A stretch of 64,000 nucleotides of DNA from Salegentibacter tibetensis. Its GTDB lineage: Bacteria > Bacteroidota > Bacteroidia > Flavobacteriales > Flavobacteriaceae. The translations under genes and the position numbers were made by a program. Each line of letters begins with the position of its first letter. Within the stretch, counting starts at the first letter, position 1. The stretch lies in the NCBI RefSeq assembly GCF_020164485.1, contig NZ_JAIQZA010000019.1:1-64000 (forward strand). The letters run 5' to 3'. Under the pieces are notes generated by a model. It did no database searches. It saw only the letters and a list, made by a program, of their open reading frames with translations, and was not told where the DNA came from. Of the stretch, positions 53,520 to 62,425 are shown piece by piece.

Positions 53520-53598
53520 ACCCTTTTTAGGGTGAAGCAATCTGTTGTAGGAAATGTAATGTTGTAGCGAAGTAAGTTTAAATTCAACAGATTCCTTC
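53520..53598. repeat. Interspersed hairpin repeat after the DUF5996 gene
   Basis: ACCCT/AGGGT (53520-53524 with 53529-53533) and a second stem, 53534-53547 with 53585-53598 (one mismatch), form nested hairpins. The neighbouring phrases GTTCGCTACG (near 53496) and CAATGACGAA fit interspersed intergenic repeats I recall from flavobacteria. Confidence 0.5.
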
Positions 53599-53653
53599 AG
53601 TCGTGCCTACTTCTCAATGACGAATAGATTGAAATTTTTTTCCTTTGTATTTT

Positions 53654-53953
53654 TTATGAATTAGAATTGATAATATCTATAATCTCCGCTTTCTGTAAAA
53701 CGCCCGATTGTCTCCAAAGTTGTTGCCCGTTTTTAAATAGCATCATGGTAGGTACTCCGCGCACCTGGTATTTTCCTGCCAATTCCTGGTTTTTATCTAC
53801 ATCTATCTTTACGATTTTGACTCCGTCGCCTAATTCTGCTTTTACGTCTTTTAGAATTGGCGCCAGCGTTTTGCACGGTCCGCACCAATCTGCATAAAAA
53901 TCGACTAAAACTGGTTTTTCATCTTTTATAATTTCACTGAAATTGCTTTTCAT
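53654..53953 (-). CDS. Thioredoxin
   Basis: A small dithiol reductant. 99 residues. The active site is WCGPCK with Cys24 and Cys27, and the cis-proline region is RGVPTMMLF. No signal peptide, so cytoplasmic. It stands alone between the DUF5996 gene and the efflux operon. Confidence 0.93.
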   Translation of the reverse strand: MKSNFSEIIKDEKPVLVDFYADWCGPCKTLAPILKDVKAELGDGVKIVKIDVDKNQELAGKYQVRGVPTMMLFKNGQQLWRQSGVLQKAEIIDIINSNS

Positions 53954-54030
53954 AATTGAATAATTTTATACTTTCTTAAAGTTACTGAATTTCCAGGTTT
54001 AGTCGAAAATAAATCCAATTAGCAACAAAA

Positions 54031-54061
54031 AAACAGCCCCGAAATAATTGCGGGGCTGTTT
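54031..54061. terminator. Two-way terminator after the efflux operon
   Basis: AAACAGCCCCG (54031-54041) and CGGGGCTGTTT (54051-54061) form an 11-bp stem flanked by A and T runs. It ends the operon at 54095. Confidence 0.85.
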
Positions 54062-54094
54062 CTTCAACAATTAACAGAACAAATTCAACAAAAA

Positions 54095-55501
54095 TTATTG
54101 CCAGCCGCCTCCAAGGGCTTTATAAAGATTTACAATGGAATTTAATTTATTGTATTCAGCATTAATCAGGTTAAGCTGAGAATTTAGAGCGTTCTCCCTT
54201 GCGGTTAAAACCTCCAGATAATTTATTAAACCATTATTAAGCAATTCTTCTGAATAACCTGATGCCTTATTGTAGGCCTCATATTCATTTTCAAGAATTT
54301 CAATACGTTCTGTACTCGCCTCATAGTTGGAAAGCGCATCTGAAACCTCCCTGCCGGCTATCAAAATAGCCTGTTTAAAGTTTAGTAGGGCTTCTTCCTG
54401 TTGCGCCTGCGAAACCTCATATTGCGTCCTTATTTGTCTTTTGTTGAAAACAGGTTGTAATAGAGAAGCACCAAAATTGGCAAAAAGGGAATTTACATTT
54501 AATAATTTATCCAACTCCAAACTCTGCAGACCACTTGCAGCGGTTAAGGTAAGCGACGGATAAAAATCGGCCCTTGCAGCATTGGTAAGTTCAAAAGCGT
54601 TTATAAGCCCGTATTCGGCTGCAATCACATCTGGCCTGTTTCTTAACAATTGAAAAGGCACCCCGGTGTTAAGCGACGTTATAATATTCTGTTCCGAAAG
54701 ATCGGTTCTTTCTATTTGTTGAGGTCCTTCCCCAAGCAATATAGAAAATGAATTCTCCAGCAAACGTATTTGATTTTTAAGCTGAACCACCAATGCTTCG
54801 GCCGTGTGTAACTGGGCTTTGGTTTGCTGCACCCCAACTTCGGTAACATTTCCCGCCTGTTTTAAAGCTTCTGTAGTTTCAAGGCTGCTTTTCCTGGTTT
54901 CTACCGTTTCTTCAGCAATTCTAAGTTGCTCATCAAGGCTAAGTAACTGGTAATAATTATTGGCAATGTTAGCAATAAGCTGGGATTTAACTGCCTTATG
55001 CGCAGCTTCACTTTGTAGGTAAGCCGCGGTAAAAGCCCGGTCATTACTTCTAATTTTTCCCCAGATATCGGCTTCCCAGGATAGGTTTCCGGTTATATCA
55101 TATTGAGTGATGCTCCCGTCAAAGAAAGAACCGAACTGACTGTTTGGAGAAAGAATTTGGTGAGTAATCCCAGGTCCTGCGCTAAGAGTGGGGAAATAAC
55201 TGGCTCTACCTTGTTTCGCATAGGCTTCGGCCGCCAGCATTTGCTGGATGGCAATCCTTATATCTATATTGTTTTCCAGGCCTTCTGCAATATGGTTTTT
55301 CAGAATAGGATCGTTAAAAATTTCGGTCCAGGAAATTGCAGCCATATTTAAAGAATCCTGCGGAAGATTATCTGTTCTATACAATTCTTCAGAAACTTCT
55401 TCTATTTCAGGACGTTCGTATTCTTTTGCAGCAAAGCAGGAAACCAGTAAAAATGGTAAAGTTCCAGCCAGCAAAAATTTATATATACTATTCTTTCTCA
55501 T
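54095..55501 (-). CDS. Outer-membrane efflux channel (NodT/TolC family lipoprotein)
   Basis: Forms the outer-membrane duct of the RND pump encoded beside it. 468 residues with a lipoprotein signal (LVSC, Cys22) and the two OEP domains of alternating helices and strands; repeats such as NYYQLLSLDEQLRIAEETVE are typical of the coiled-coil hairpin. It starts 1 bp after the permease gene, so translation is likely coupled. Confidence 0.9.
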   Translation of the reverse strand: MRKNSIYKFLLAGTLPFLLVSCFAAKEYERPEIEEVSEELYRTDNLPQDSLNMAAISWTEIFNDPILKNHIAEGLENNIDIRIAIQQMLAAEAYAKQGRASYFPTLSAGPGITHQILSPNSQFGSFFDGSITQYDITGNLSWEADIWGKIRSNDRAFTAAYLQSEAAHKAVKSQLIANIANNYYQLLSLDEQLRIAEETVETRKSSLETTEALKQAGNVTEVGVQQTKAQLHTAEALVVQLKNQIRLLENSFSILLGEGPQQIERTDLSEQNIITSLNTGVPFQLLRNRPDVIAAEYGLINAFELTNAARADFYPSLTLTAASGLQSLELDKLLNVNSLFANFGASLLQPVFNKRQIRTQYEVSQAQQEEALLNFKQAILIAGREVSDALSNYEASTERIEILENEYEAYNKASGYSEELLNNGLINYLEVLTARENALNSQLNLINAEYNKLNSIVNLYKALGGGWQ

Positions 55502-55502
55502 T

Positions 55503-58500
55503 TTATTCTTTTTCAGAAATTGATTTGTTTTCTGTTTTTGCAGCTTCAGGAGTACCGGTTATCTTTTCCTGTAACCACTGGAAAATGATATACAGAATAG
55601 GAATAACAAAAACCCCTACTACGGTTCCAATTAACAATCCGCCAACAGCTCCGGTACCAATAGACCTATTTCCCTGGGCCCCAACGCCAGTGGCGAGTAC
55701 CAGCGGAGTTAAACCTAAAATGAAGGCAAAGGAGGTCATTAAAATGGGTCGTAATCTTACCCTGGCACCATTTATGGCCGCCTCGGTTAAAGGCATACCT
55801 TCTCTACGCCTTTGAATGGCGAACTCAACGATAAGAATGGCATTTTTCGCCAATAATCCAATTAACATAATTAAGGCTATCTGGAAGTAGATGTTGTTCT
55901 GTAAACCAGCCAGCCAGGTTGTGAAATAAGCTCCTGCAACCCCAATTGGCAATGAAAGAATTACTGAAAACGGTAAAAGGTAACTTTCGTACTGTGCTGC
56001 CAGTAAAAAGTAAACAAATACAATACTTAAGAGGAATATTATTCCTGCCTGCCCAGAGGAAGCGATTTCTTCTCTGGTAAGGCCTGAGAAAGCAATATCG
56101 TATTCATTAGGTAAGTCTTGTGTTGCAACCTGCTCAATCGCGTTAATTGCATCACCTGAGCTATAACCCGGTGCTGAGGAACCTGTGAGTGTTACCGCGT
56201 TAAAGAGGTTAAAACGGGTTACTGTTTGAGGGCCATAAATTCTCTCTAAGGTTACGAATTGAGAAACAGGCGCCATTTCACCGCTGGGAGTTTTAAGAAA
56301 CATGCTGTTTAAACTTTCTTCATTTATACGATCTTCCGGCAATGCCTGAACGAAAACCCTAAATTGTTTCCCAAATCGGCTAAAGTTTGCTGTATAAATA
56401 CCTCCAACATAACCTTGCAAAGTGCTTAAAATATCGCTAATACCAACTCCGGCTTCTTTGGCCTTTGGCACGTCTATATTCATTTGCAATTGTGGATAAT
56501 TTGTACTGAAAGGATTAGAAGCAAATGCGATTTCAGGTCTTTGCATTAGACTTCCTACGAAGTTAGATGCAGTTTCATCTAAGTCTTTTAGTTGGCCTGA
56601 AGTACGATCTATTAACTGCATCTCAAAACCATCTGCACTACCAAAACCGGGAACACTGGAAGGTGTAAAATAGATAATTTCAGCGTCACTAACTGTAACA
56701 GCTTTTTCATTTAATTGGGCTATTATCCCGTCTATCGAAGTTTCTTCTGTTTCCCTGTCTTCCCAGTTTTCAAGTATTATAAAGCCCATAGCGTAAGAAC
56801 TACCTGATCCGGAGAAAAAATTACGGCCTGCAATAACTGTCGCGGTTCGTACCCCTTCTATAGTTTCCATTTGATCGTAAAGGGTTTGAGAAACCTGGTA
56901 GGAGCGATCTAAGGAAGAACCCGGAGGAAGTTCGACATTTACAAAAATTACCCCACGATCTTCTGTGGGTACAAAACCTTTAGGAATAGAATTATCTGCC
57001 CAGAAAATGCCTGCCGTAGCAAGTGCCAGGATTAAGAAAGTAATCCATTTGTGCTTCACTAAAAAGCCAAGCGAGGTCGTGTATTTTCTGGTCGTCGCTT
57101 TAAATGCGGTATTAAAGGCTGTGTAAAATCGTTGTAAGAGATTTTTCTTTTTTTCTTTTTCTGAATGCGGTTTTAAAAAAAGCGCACATAATGCAGGACT
57201 AAGCGTTAACGCATTTACTGCTGAAATTAATATTGCAATAATTAGGGTTACACCAAATTGTTCGTAAAATACCCCAGAAGGCCCCTGGATAAAGGTAATA
57301 GGAATAAAAACCGCTGCCATTACCAGCGTGATTGAAACAATAGCTCCTGCTATTTCACTCATCGCTGAAACCGAAGCTTTCTTAGCACTTTCGGCACCGT
57401 CTTCCAGCTTTGCGTGGACTGCTTCAACTACTACAATGGCATCATCTACCACAATACCAATGGCTAGTACCAACGCAAATAAAGTAAGCAGGTTAACCGA
57501 GTATCCTAAAATCCCCAGGAAGAAAAATGTTCCAATAATAGAAACCGGAACGGCGATTGCTGGAATTAAAGTAGATTTTAAATCCTGAAGAAATACAAAT
57601 ACTACTAAGAATACCAATAAGAATGCTTCAATTAAAGTTGTTCTTACTTTTCCTATAGACGCGGTTAAAAATTTGTTGGTATCGTAGTTTATAATGTAAT
57701 CTACACCTTCCGGGAAATCCTCTTTTAAATCATCTAACTTCAAATAAATTTCTTCAATAACTTCCTGGGCATTAGAGCCCGGAGTTTGAAAAACACCAAA
57801 ACTAATCGCCGGATGTCCTTTAGATCTGGAAAGGGAAGCATAAGAGAACGCATCCAGTTCTACACTTCCAACATCTTTTACCCTTAGAAACTGACCATTA
57901 TCCTGTGCAGAAATTATAATATTTCCGTACTCCTCGGCGGTTTTATAACGTCCTTTATATTTCAATACATATTCAAAAGATTCTCCAACATTCTGGCCTA
58001 AAGCTCCGGCAGCTGCTTCTAAACTTTGTTCTCCTATAGCGGCGGTTACATCGCTGGGAACCAAACCATAATTAGCCATTTTTGCGGGATCTAACCAAAC
58101 TCTCATCGCGTAGTCTTTTCCTCCAAATACATTCACTTCCCCAACACCATTAATACGCTGTAATTCTGGTTTTACGTTAATATTCAAATAATTCTGAATA
58201 AAAGTATCGTCATAATCTGGATTGGTAGAGTATAAACCGGCGTATAATAAAGCTGAATTCTGTCTTTTTGTAGTAGTAACCCCGGCGCGAATCACTTCTG
58301 CAGGCAAAACCGCGTTTGCCCTGGAAACCCGGTTTTGAACGTTTACTGCTGCGATATCTGGATCGTAGCCCTGTTCAAAAAATACCGTGATACTCGCGCT
58401 ACCATCGTTACTGGCACTAGAGGTAAGGTAGGTCATTCCTTCAACCCCGTTAATTTGTTCTTCAATTGGAACAATTACACTTTCGAGTATGGTTTCAGCA

Positions 58501-58658
58501 TTGGCTCCGGCATACGAGGCATTCACTTGTACCGTGGGTGGTGCAATATCGGGGTATTGGGTTACCGGTAATTCTGATAGTCCCAAAATACCTAACATCA
58601 CGATTATGATAGATATAACTGTAGATAGTACAGGACGTTCTATAAAGGTTTTTAGCAT
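55503..58658 (-). CDS. RND efflux permease (HAE1/AcrB type)
   Basis: The proton-driven inner-membrane pump. 1051 residues, matching AcrB (1049). The N-terminal MLKTFIERPVLSTVI, twelve membrane helices, and VVDDAIVVVE in TM4 with the proton-relay Asp pair are visible, with two large periplasmic loops. Substrates are probably drugs or hydrophobic compounds and cannot be told from sequence. 6 bp after the adaptor gene. Confidence 0.95.
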   Translation of the reverse strand: MLKTFIERPVLSTVISIIIVMLGILGLSELPVTQYPDIAPPTVQVNASYAGANAETILESVIVPIEEQINGVEGMTYLTSSASNDGSASITVFFEQGYDPDIAAVNVQNRVSRANAVLPAEVIRAGVTTTKRQNSALLYAGLYSTNPDYDDTFIQNYLNINVKPELQRINGVGEVNVFGGKDYAMRVWLDPAKMANYGLVPSDVTAAIGEQSLEAAAGALGQNVGESFEYVLKYKGRYKTAEEYGNIIISAQDNGQFLRVKDVGSVELDAFSYASLSRSKGHPAISFGVFQTPGSNAQEVIEEIYLKLDDLKEDFPEGVDYIINYDTNKFLTASIGKVRTTLIEAFLLVFLVVFVFLQDLKSTLIPAIAVPVSIIGTFFFLGILGYSVNLLTLFALVLAIGIVVDDAIVVVEAVHAKLEDGAESAKKASVSAMSEIAGAIVSITLVMAAVFIPITFIQGPSGVFYEQFGVTLIIAILISAVNALTLSPALCALFLKPHSEKEKKKNLLQRFYTAFNTAFKATTRKYTTSLGFLVKHKWITFLILALATAGIFWADNSIPKGFVPTEDRGVIFVNVELPPGSSLDRSYQVSQTLYDQMETIEGVRTATVIAGRNFFSGSGSSYAMGFIILENWEDRETEETSIDGIIAQLNEKAVTVSDAEIIYFTPSSVPGFGSADGFEMQLIDRTSGQLKDLDETASNFVGSLMQRPEIAFASNPFSTNYPQLQMNIDVPKAKEAGVGISDILSTLQGYVGGIYTANFSRFGKQFRVFVQALPEDRINEESLNSMFLKTPSGEMAPVSQFVTLERIYGPQTVTRFNLFNAVTLTGSSAPGYSSGDAINAIEQVATQDLPNEYDIAFSGLTREEIASSGQAGIIFLLSIVFVYFLLAAQYESYLLPFSVILSLPIGVAGAYFTTWLAGLQNNIYFQIALIMLIGLLAKNAILIVEFAIQRRREGMPLTEAAINGARVRLRPILMTSFAFILGLTPLVLATGVGAQGNRSIGTGAVGGLLIGTVVGVFVIPILYIIFQWLQEKITGTPEAAKTENKSISEKE

Positions 58659-58664
58659 AGCTTT

Positions 58665-59792
58665 TTATTTAAAAACTGTGTTGAAGGAATTTACAATGCT
58701 ATCTAATGTGATAGGTTGTGGCTGGATTTTGGTTCCGGGTTTTACCTTATTAGCGCCTTTGGCCAGAATAATACTTCCTTTTTCTATACCCTCTTTTACT
58801 ACATAAACCTTATTTACTTCCTCTAAAATCACTATAGATGAAGCTACCAGGCTTGAATCATCCTTAACCCTATATACAAAAGTCTTTCCCTGTTGTTCGA
58901 AAGTAGAAAGTGTAGGAACAATCACCGCATCTTCATAAACCTCAGGTATTCTCACAGTTCCGCTACTTCCATTTCGGAGCAAGCCGTTGCTATTATCAAA
59001 CTTTGCCCTAAAAGTTACTGTACCGGTTTGCTGATTTATTTCTCCGGAAATTGTTTCAATAGTTCCTTTGTTTTCAAATTCCATTCCGTTGGCTAATACC
59101 AAGTTTATTTCGGGTAGATTCTCGATTTTTTCTTCCATTGTATTGGCTTCGGTAGTATTCATAAAGCTTAAGAAGTTTTTCTCATTCATAGAAAAGAATG
59201 CATAAACTTCATCGGTTTGAGAAACCGTGGTAAGGGGAGTAGGATCTCCGGGAGAGACTAAAGCTCCGTTTCTAAAATTAATATTACCTACTTGTCCATC
59301 TATCGGACTTTTAATATTCGCATAATCTATATTTGCTGCAATACTATTATAATTCGCTTCGGCCTGAGCGAGTTGTGCTTTAGCCGTTTCGAGCTGCACA
59401 GGACTAATAATATCTTTCTCTACCAAAGGTTTTAGTTTTTCTACTTCTACCTTGGCTGCATTTACATTGGCTTTCGCCGCTGCAGCATCGCCAGATAAAG
59501 ATTCGGTTTCAAGCTTAAAGAGCAATTGGCCCTTTTTAACTTTAGCGCCTGCATCTATCAACACATCGGTGATGTAACCTGGCACCTTTGCTCTTACTTC
59601 ACTATTTACAACACCTTCAATACTGGTTGGGTAGGAAGTATAGCCCGTAACTGTCCTGGTTGGTACTTCTATAACAGGGAAAGGCTGTGGCCCTTTCGCC
59701 TGGTTTTCTTGTGCCTGTCCACCTTTACTGTCTGCGCAGGAAGTGAAAATAGCAGTACTTATAAATAGACTTAAATAAATTATCTTTTTCAT
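58665..59792 (-). CDS. RND periplasmic adaptor subunit (membrane fusion protein)
   Basis: Bridges permease and outer channel. 375 residues. A lipoprotein signal with lipobox (TSC, Cys19) is followed by a lipoyl half (ITDVLIDAGAKVKKGQLLFKLE), a helical hairpin and a second lipoyl part, and beta-barrel and membrane-proximal domains. It opens the pump part of the operon, 15 bp after the regulator. Confidence 0.93.
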   Translation of the reverse strand: MKKIIYLSLFISTAIFTSCADSKGGQAQENQAKGPQPFPVIEVPTRTVTGYTSYPTSIEGVVNSEVRAKVPGYITDVLIDAGAKVKKGQLLFKLETESLSGDAAAAKANVNAAKVEVEKLKPLVEKDIISPVQLETAKAQLAQAEANYNSIAANIDYANIKSPIDGQVGNINFRNGALVSPGDPTPLTTVSQTDEVYAFFSMNEKNFLSFMNTTEANTMEEKIENLPEINLVLANGMEFENKGTIETISGEINQQTGTVTFRAKFDNSNGLLRNGSSGTVRIPEVYEDAVIVPTLSTFEQQGKTFVYRVKDDSSLVASSIVILEEVNKVYVVKEGIEKGSIILAKGANKVKPGTKIQPQPITLDSIVNSFNTVFK

Positions 59793-59807
59793 TGCTTAAA
59801 GGTGTAG

Positions 59808-60293
59808 TTAAGAATTGGTGATCTTTTGCTTTAACTTATTAACTGCTGTAGTGGCTTCGTCTAAAAAGGTTAACAGGCTTTTCTGAAATTCCAGGTCAAA
59901 ATTTTCCTCGGAATTCAGTTTGTTCATTTCTGTTTTATATTCCAGCACTTCCTGATGAATACATTTTTGAGCTTCCCATTTTGCGGTCATTTCATCAATA
60001 TAATTCACCATTAGATCAGGCTTTACAATAAAATAGCGCTTGCGATCCCCGGCTTTGGTATAATATTCAATCCTGTTGGTCGCCTGAAGATGTTCAAGAT
60101 GGGTGGAAACCGTACTTTTTCCGGCTTTTAGGTCTGTAACCAATTGATCGAAGGTGCATCCTTTTTTACCAATCATTATTAGGGTTGCGAAAATTCTTGC
60201 GGCAACCGGTGCCAGTTGGTGTTCCTTTTCAATTTGCACCCCGAGTTTCTCTATAAGCCGGGTTTTATGTGCTTCCAATTGTTTTTTATTCAT
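59808..60293 (-). CDS. GbsR/MarR-like transcription regulator
   Basis: 161 residues with a winged helix-turn-helix: GKKGCTFDQLVTDLKAGKST, then VSTHLEHLQATNRIEY. The C-terminal helix is likely the dimer part. As the first gene of the efflux operon it should repress it and release on ligand binding. Candidate box TAATTTTG at 60311-60318 (minus). Confidence 0.85.
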   Translation of the reverse strand: MNKKQLEAHKTRLIEKLGVQIEKEHQLAPVAARIFATLIMIGKKGCTFDQLVTDLKAGKSTVSTHLEHLQATNRIEYYTKAGDRKRYFIVKPDLMVNYIDEMTAKWEAQKCIHQEVLEYKTEMNKLNSEENFDLEFQKSLLTFLDEATTAVNKLKQKITNS

Positions 60294-60310
60294 TTCGATA
60301 ATTTGAACTG

Positions 60311-60415
60311 CAAAATTAATATTTAGTTCCGAATAAACCGAACCAACGAAACTTAATTATTCGTTAATTAAATTTAAAGCTGAAATCAGCTAGGATTAGG
60401 ACTATAGTCAGCTGA
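60311..60415 (-). promoter_or_regulatory. Upstream region of the efflux operon with AGCTGA repeats
   Basis: A -7 box TAATTTTG lies at 60311-60318 (minus). Further upstream, AGCTGA-AA-TCAGCT at 60378-60391 and the palindrome TCAGCTGA at 60408-60415 repeat the same hexamer. They could be binding sites for the regulator; distance from the box is large, so this is uncertain. Confidence 0.3.
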
Positions 60416-60450
60416 AATGGTTTAATTGCTTGTTAAATTATTAAACAATA

Positions 60451-60486
60451 AAAAAGGCTCAAAAAGCAGAAGCTCTTTGAACCTTA
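60451..60486 (-). terminator. Terminator after the isoaspartyl peptidase gene
   Basis: AAGGCTCAAA and TTTGAACCTT pair (one wobble on the minus strand) with a T run downstream. Confidence 0.6.
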
Positions 60487-60540
60487 AACTCATTAAGTTC
60501 CCTTTAAACAGAATATAGAATTGGTAAAACTTATTAAGGA

Positions 60541-61620
60541 TTACTTTTCTTCATAAATCCCTATTTCGAGATCTCCGTCTTTGTTCATTTTAGCGCGGTA
60601 CATTCCCGCAGTGTTAAACTCCATAGAAACATTTCCTTGATGATCTATAGCGATGATTCCTCCACTACCTCCCAATTCAGGATTCTTTTTTTGAATTACT
60701 TCTTTTGCAGCTTCGGCAAGGCTCATTTCTTTATATTCCATAAGTGCTGAAATATCGTAAGCTACAACGCCACGAATAAAAAATTCACCCCAGCCTGTCG
60801 CTGAGATCGCCGCTGTTTTGTTGTTGGCGTAAGTGCCGGCCCCAATTATTGGCGCGTCCCCTATACGTCCCCATTTTTTATTGGTCATTCCGCCGGTTGA
60901 GGTTCCTGCGGCCAGGTTTCCATTTTTATCCAAAGCGGCGCAACCCACAGTACCAAATTTTGAATCTTTGATAAACGGATCTACAAATGCAGTTTTGCCA
61001 TCGTGATCCAGCTCTGTTTTTTCTGAATCTCTTGCTTTTAAGCGTTCTAAGCTTTTAAATCGGCTTTTGGTATAGAAATATTCTGGGTCTACAATTTCCA
61101 AACTGCGTTCTTCAGCAAACTGCTCAGCGCCTTTTCCTGAAAGCATCACGTGTTCTGAATTCTCCATCACTTCCCAGGCTAAATTTATTGGATTTTTAAC
61201 CGTGGTTACGCCAGATACTGCACCGGCATTTAAAGTTTTCCCATCCATTATTGAAGCATCGAGTTCGTTTTTACCTTCATTGGTAAAAACGGCTCCTTTG
61301 CCCGCGTTAAAAAGTGGTGAATTTTCCATTACATTTATTGTGTGTTGCACGGCTTCTATGGCAGTTCCTCCATTCGCTAGGATTTCGTGTCCGGTTCTTA
61401 TGGCTTCTTCCAACTTGGCGTTGTATGCCTGCTCGAGGGAATCGCTCATATTCTCTTTAAGAATAGTACCGGCGCCACCGTGAATTACAATTCCGAAATT
61501 CTCTACGGAATCCTGGGCTTTTTCGGCTTCGGAAGTTTGATTTTCATTCGTTTCATTTTCAGCCGAAGAATTGCAGGCTAGAAAAAGTGATAAACTGAAT
61601 AACAGGAATATTTTTTTCAT
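60541..61620 (-). CDS. Isoaspartyl peptidase/L-asparaginase family, lipoprotein form
   Basis: An N-terminal-nucleophile hydrolase that cleaves beta-aspartyl peptides or asparagine. 359 residues. A lipoprotein signal ends at LFLAC (Cys16). IHGGAGTIL (47-55) is the N-terminal family motif; the chain should cleave itself before Thr224 in DSKFGTVGCAALD, making that Thr the nucleophile. GGMTNKKWGRIGDAPIIGAGTY is the substrate region. Cytoplasmic forms lack the lipobox, so this one likely acts outside the inner membrane. Single gene. Confidence 0.9.
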   Translation of the reverse strand: MKKIFLLFSLSLFLACNSSAENETNENQTSEAEKAQDSVENFGIVIHGGAGTILKENMSDSLEQAYNAKLEEAIRTGHEILANGGTAIEAVQHTINVMENSPLFNAGKGAVFTNEGKNELDASIMDGKTLNAGAVSGVTTVKNPINLAWEVMENSEHVMLSGKGAEQFAEERSLEIVDPEYFYTKSRFKSLERLKARDSEKTELDHDGKTAFVDPFIKDSKFGTVGCAALDKNGNLAAGTSTGGMTNKKWGRIGDAPIIGAGTYANNKTAAISATGWGEFFIRGVVAYDISALMEYKEMSLAEAAKEVIQKKNPELGGSGGIIAIDHQGNVSMEFNTAGMYRAKMNKDGDLEIGIYEEK

Positions 61621-61672
61621 AAAAGATAGATTTTACGTCGAAGATAAGCATTTTGTAAGGTTTTTTGCATTT

Positions 61673-61740
61673 GCGCCAGGGATAGTATCGAAAAGCCCAC
61701 AGGAGCCAACAGGCGACGAGGACTTGAAGCGAATAGCCCG
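61673..61740. repeat. Interspersed repeat with two half-units
   Basis: 61679-61698 and 61720-61739 share 14 of 20 positions, both ending AGCCC. The phrases AAAGCCCACAGGAGCC and GACGAGGACTTGAAGCGAA are ones I recall from a widespread flavobacterial intergenic repeat. It sits between the divergent peptidase and dioxygenase genes. Confidence 0.5.
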
Positions 61741-61821
61741 TTAAGACGGCCAAAAAGATAAGAAAATCGGCCTTTTTTCTAAGCTTTAAGTTGTAATTTT
61801 AAGCAATATAATTTTAAAATC

Positions 61822-62364
61822 ATGGCAGTAAATAAACCTTTTAATCTCGATAAATGGATTGAGCAAAACCGCAAATCACTTAAACCGCCGGTAGGAAACC
61901 GTAACCTTTATAAAGAATCTGAAGACTACATTGTAATGGTGGTTGCCGGGCCAAATGCTCGCAAAGATTATCATTACAACGAGACCGAAGAGCTTTTTTA
62001 TCAGCTGGAAGGTGAAATAGAAGTGCATATTCAGGAAGATGGTAAGAAAAGAACGATGCAATTAGGCCCGGGAGATATGTATTTACATCCGGCAAAAGTG
62101 CCACATTCGCCGGTTAGAAAAGAAGGTTCTATTGGCCTTGTTGTAGAGCGAAAACGTGTGCAACTTGAAGGACAAGACGGACTTTTATGGTTTTGCGATA
62201 ATTGTAATCATAAACTGTATGAAGTTTATTTTCCACTGGAAGATATCGAGAAAGATTTTTTAAAGCATTTTAAACATTTCTACGGAAGCAAAGACTTGCG
62301 TACCTGTGATAAATGCGGGGAGGTCATGCCGGTAGATGAACGTTTTGTAGCCGAAACGGAATAG
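61822..62364 (+). CDS. 3-hydroxyanthranilate 3,4-dioxygenase
   Basis: Opens the ring of 3-hydroxyanthranilate in the kynurenine pathway of tryptophan breakdown or NAD synthesis. 180 residues, cupin fold. Iron ligands are His51, Glu57 and His95 (HYNETEELFYQ, HPAKVPHSP). The C-terminus has the rubredoxin-like second metal site, Cys125/Cys128 and Cys162/Cys165. Usual gene symbols (nbaC, haao) are not assigned because the pathway neighbours lie outside the window. Confidence 0.95.
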   Translation: MAVNKPFNLDKWIEQNRKSLKPPVGNRNLYKESEDYIVMVVAGPNARKDYHYNETEELFYQLEGEIEVHIQEDGKKRTMQLGPGDMYLHPAKVPHSPVRKEGSIGLVVERKRVQLEGQDGLLWFCDNCNHKLYEVYFPLEDIEKDFLKHFKHFYGSKDLRTCDKCGEVMPVDERFVAETE

Positions 62365-62425
62365 CTTAAAAATTTTATTATTTTAGCAGGAAAGACACAA
62401 AAGAACAGATAAAATTTACAAATTA

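Noticed and set aside
55336-55815. A 159-codon plus-strand frame across the outer-channel/permease junction
   Set aside because: It lies wholly against two well-supported genes and has no domain-like features.
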